From DATDAH01 sp036525535 (GTDB lineage: Bacteria; Actinomycetota; Acidimicrobiia; Acidimicrobiales; DATDAH01), in contig DATDAH010000113.1 of NCBI GenBank assembly GCA_036525535.1, positions 1 to 22,684 of the forward strand: a stretch of DNA of 22,684 bases, written 5' to 3'. Positions 21,363 to 22,684 of the stretch are shown piece by piece. A program made the position numbers and the translations under genes. Each line of letters starts with the position of its first letter. The first letter of the stretch is position 1. The notes below the pieces were generated by a model that did not search any database, had not been told where the DNA came from, and saw only the letters and a program-made list of their open reading frames with translations.

Positions 21363-22037
21363 ATGAAGCTGCTCCTGGTCGAGGACGACGTTCGGACCGC
21401 GGCCCTTCTCGCCCGGGGCCTTCGGGAGGCGTCGCATCGGGTCGATGTGGTGGGGACCGGCGAAGCGGCCTGCACCTCCGCCATCTCCCAGCCCTACCAG
21501 GCCCTGCTGCTCGATGTCATGCTGCCGGGCATCGACGGCGTGGAGACGTGTCGGCGTCTCCGCGCCCTCTCGGTGTCGACGCCCATCCTCATGCTGAGTG
21601 CCCGGGGTGAGCTCGCTGATCGCGTGGAAGGCCTCGACGCCGGGGCCGACGACTACCTCACCAAGCCCTTCTTCCTCGAAGAGCTCCTCGCTCGCCTCCG
21701 GGCCTTCGACCGGCGACCGGGTGTCTGCTCGGACGGCCTGCTCCGCGCCGGCATCCTGTGGTGGGACCCGGCCCGTCAGCGCGCCGGTATCGGTTCGACC
21801 GAGATCGCTCTCACGGTCCGCCAAGGGGCGATCTTCGAGGTGTTCATGCGCCACCCGGGCCAGGTCCTCACTCGCGGAGCGATCGCCGACGCGGCCTGGG
21901 ACGGGACCCTCGATCTCGCCTCGAACGTCATCGATGTCCACGTCGGGGCACTGCGGCGCAAGCTCTCGGGTCTGGGGGTCCCGGTCATCCAGACCGTGCG
22001 CGGCCTCGGGTACCGACTCGACCCGGTCGACTCGTGA
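21363..22037 (+). CDS. OmpR/PhoB-family response regulator
   Basis: A 224-residue DNA-binding regulator. The receiver domain (1-115) has the acidic pair D8/D9, phosphoacceptor D51 in LLLDVMLPG, the switch serine in LMLSARGE and K101 in DYLTKPF. The winged-helix output domain (about 125-222) ends with SNVIDVHVGALRRKL and VIQTVRGLGYRL, typical of OmpR proteins. GGGGTCGGGG precedes the ATG. The stop overlaps the histidine kinase start (GTGA), so the pair is coupled. The divergent cupredoxin lipoprotein, 99 bases away, is a plausible target and would suggest a copper or redox stimulus, though this is only inferred from position. Confidence 0.95.
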   Translation: MKLLLVEDDVRTAALLARGLREASHRVDVVGTGEAACTSAISQPYQALLLDVMLPGIDGVETCRRLRALSVSTPILMLSARGELADRVEGLDAGADDYLTKPFFLEELLARLRAFDRRPGVCSDGLLRAGILWWDPARQRAGIGSTEIALTVRQGAIFEVFMRHPGQVLTRGAIADAAWDGTLDLASNVIDVHVGALRRKLSGLGVPVIQTVRGLGYRLDPVDS

Positions 22038-22684
22038 AGCGGGCCCTCGGCCGGGTGCAGGGTGCGGTGGCCCACCTGCCCGTGCGTTGGCGCCTTGCCC
22101 TCGGCGTCGGTTTTACGGCGCTGACGATCCTTCTCGTGGTCGGCCTCGCGGTCGAGCGGCAGACCGAGCACCACCTGGTCGACGTCCTCGACGACTCCCT
22201 CAGGGAAGAGGCGGGGGAGATGGTCCCCCCGATGCTCGCACACCGTGCGTTCACGGACTTCTCGTCACTCGTCCACGACGCCGACGACGACGACGAGCCC
22301 GTGTCTCTCCTCCTGCAGGCGCTCGACGAGGGCGGACGGATCGTCGGCGCCACCCCCGAAGCCCGTCACCTGACACTGCTTGCCGGGGGGCCGGACGAGG
22401 CGACGGGCGATCCTGGATTCACGACGGTCTCCGGTGTGGGCCGGGTCCGCCGGCTGGCCATCCCCGCCACCATCAGGGCCACGCCCTACACGCTGATCTC
22501 CGCCGTGCCGTACGCCCCCACGGCCAGGACCATGGCGGACCTCCATCGCCGCCTCGTGGGCGGGGCGCTGCTCGGCGTGGCCCTGAGTGCCGCCCTCGCC
22601 TACGGCCTGGCGGGTGCTGCCCTGCGCCCGGTGGAACAGATGCGGCAGCGGGCGCTGGAGATCCGCTCGTCGTCGACCGGTGTC
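22034..22684 (+). CDS. Sensor histidine kinase, N-terminal part (3' end outside window)
   Basis: The first 217 residues of the kinase partner of the response regulator. GTG at 22034 overlaps the regulator stop (GTGA). A short cytoplasmic N-terminus is followed by TM1 (about 21-40), an extracytoplasmic sensor region (about 41-172) with an acidic stretch HDADDDDEP, TM2 (about 174-195) and the start of a HAMP linker (LRPVEQMRQRALEI). The dimerisation/phosphoacceptor and ATPase domains lie beyond the window. The sensor region has a few His and Met residues (HH at 46-47, M63, M67, H70) but no clear copper-binding cluster. Confidence 0.9.
   Translation, partial: MKRALGRVQGAVAHLPVRWRLALGVGFTALTILLVVGLAVERQTEHHLVDVLDDSLREEAGEMVPPMLAHRAFTDFSSLVHDADDDDEPVSLLLQALDEGGRIVGATPEARHLTLLAGGPDEATGDPGFTTVSGVGRVRRLAIPATIRATPYTLISAVPYAPTARTMADLHRRLVGGALLGVALSAALAYGLAGAALRPVEQMRQRALEIRSSSTGV

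Noticed and set aside
21264..21941. Extension of the cupredoxin frame upstream
   Set aside because: It is antisense to the response regulator, and the signal peptide with lipobox begins at 21263.
1..22684. CRISPR arrays, tandem repeats, insertion sequences or phage genes
   Set aside because: No regularly spaced repeats, transposase motifs or phage structural proteins were found on either strand.

Overview
The window is a gene-dense, very GC-rich chromosomal segment of an actinobacterium. A WhiB protein, a paired ArsA/Get3-like ATPase locus next to whiB, TANNNT promoters, leaderless starts and frequent GTG/TTG starts all point to Actinomycetota. A deep lineage such as Acidimicrobiia is my guess from the overall gene flavour; it is not proven here. 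I see no insertion sequence, phage gene, CRISPR array, rRNA or integrase. No gene-free stretch exceeds 140 bases.

Layout. 1-1690 holds the 3' end of aspartokinase and a complete asd, the first two steps of the aspartate-family amino-acid pathway. 1691-5578 is a PadR repressor, ABC ATPase and FtsX-type permease operon with ATGA overlaps and a palindrome over its promoter. 5660-5736 is tRNA-Pro(CGG). 5743-7813 (minus) is an atypical receiver-domain protein followed by an aldehyde dehydrogenase. It is divergent from a STAS anti-sigma-antagonist gene (7922-8281). A 56-base inverted repeat fills the gap to the next, convergent operon.

8338-10379 (minus) encodes two ArsA/Get3-like ATPases. Divergent from them, with 24 bases between start codons, is an NfeD-family membrane protein whose protease-like domain has lost the catalytic residues. 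whiB and a strong hairpin terminator follow. 12099-15069 (minus) is selA-selB, the selenocysteine synthesis and decoding pair; selB appears to start at CTG.

15148-20828 is a tight six-gene plus-strand run: FxsA-like membrane protein, Nudix hydrolase, metallo-beta-lactamase-fold hydrolase, circularly permuted ATP-grasp, alpha-E protein and transglutaminase-like protein. The last three are a widespread trio of unknown product. 20871-21263 (minus) is a cupredoxin lipoprotein, divergent from an OmpR-type response regulator and a histidine kinase that runs off the window end.

The points most worth following are the six-gene ATP-grasp/transglutaminase operon, the lysine-free NfeD next to an asymmetric ArsA pair, the CTG start of selB, the recurring leaderless promoter pattern and the receiver protein with an eroded acidic pocket.
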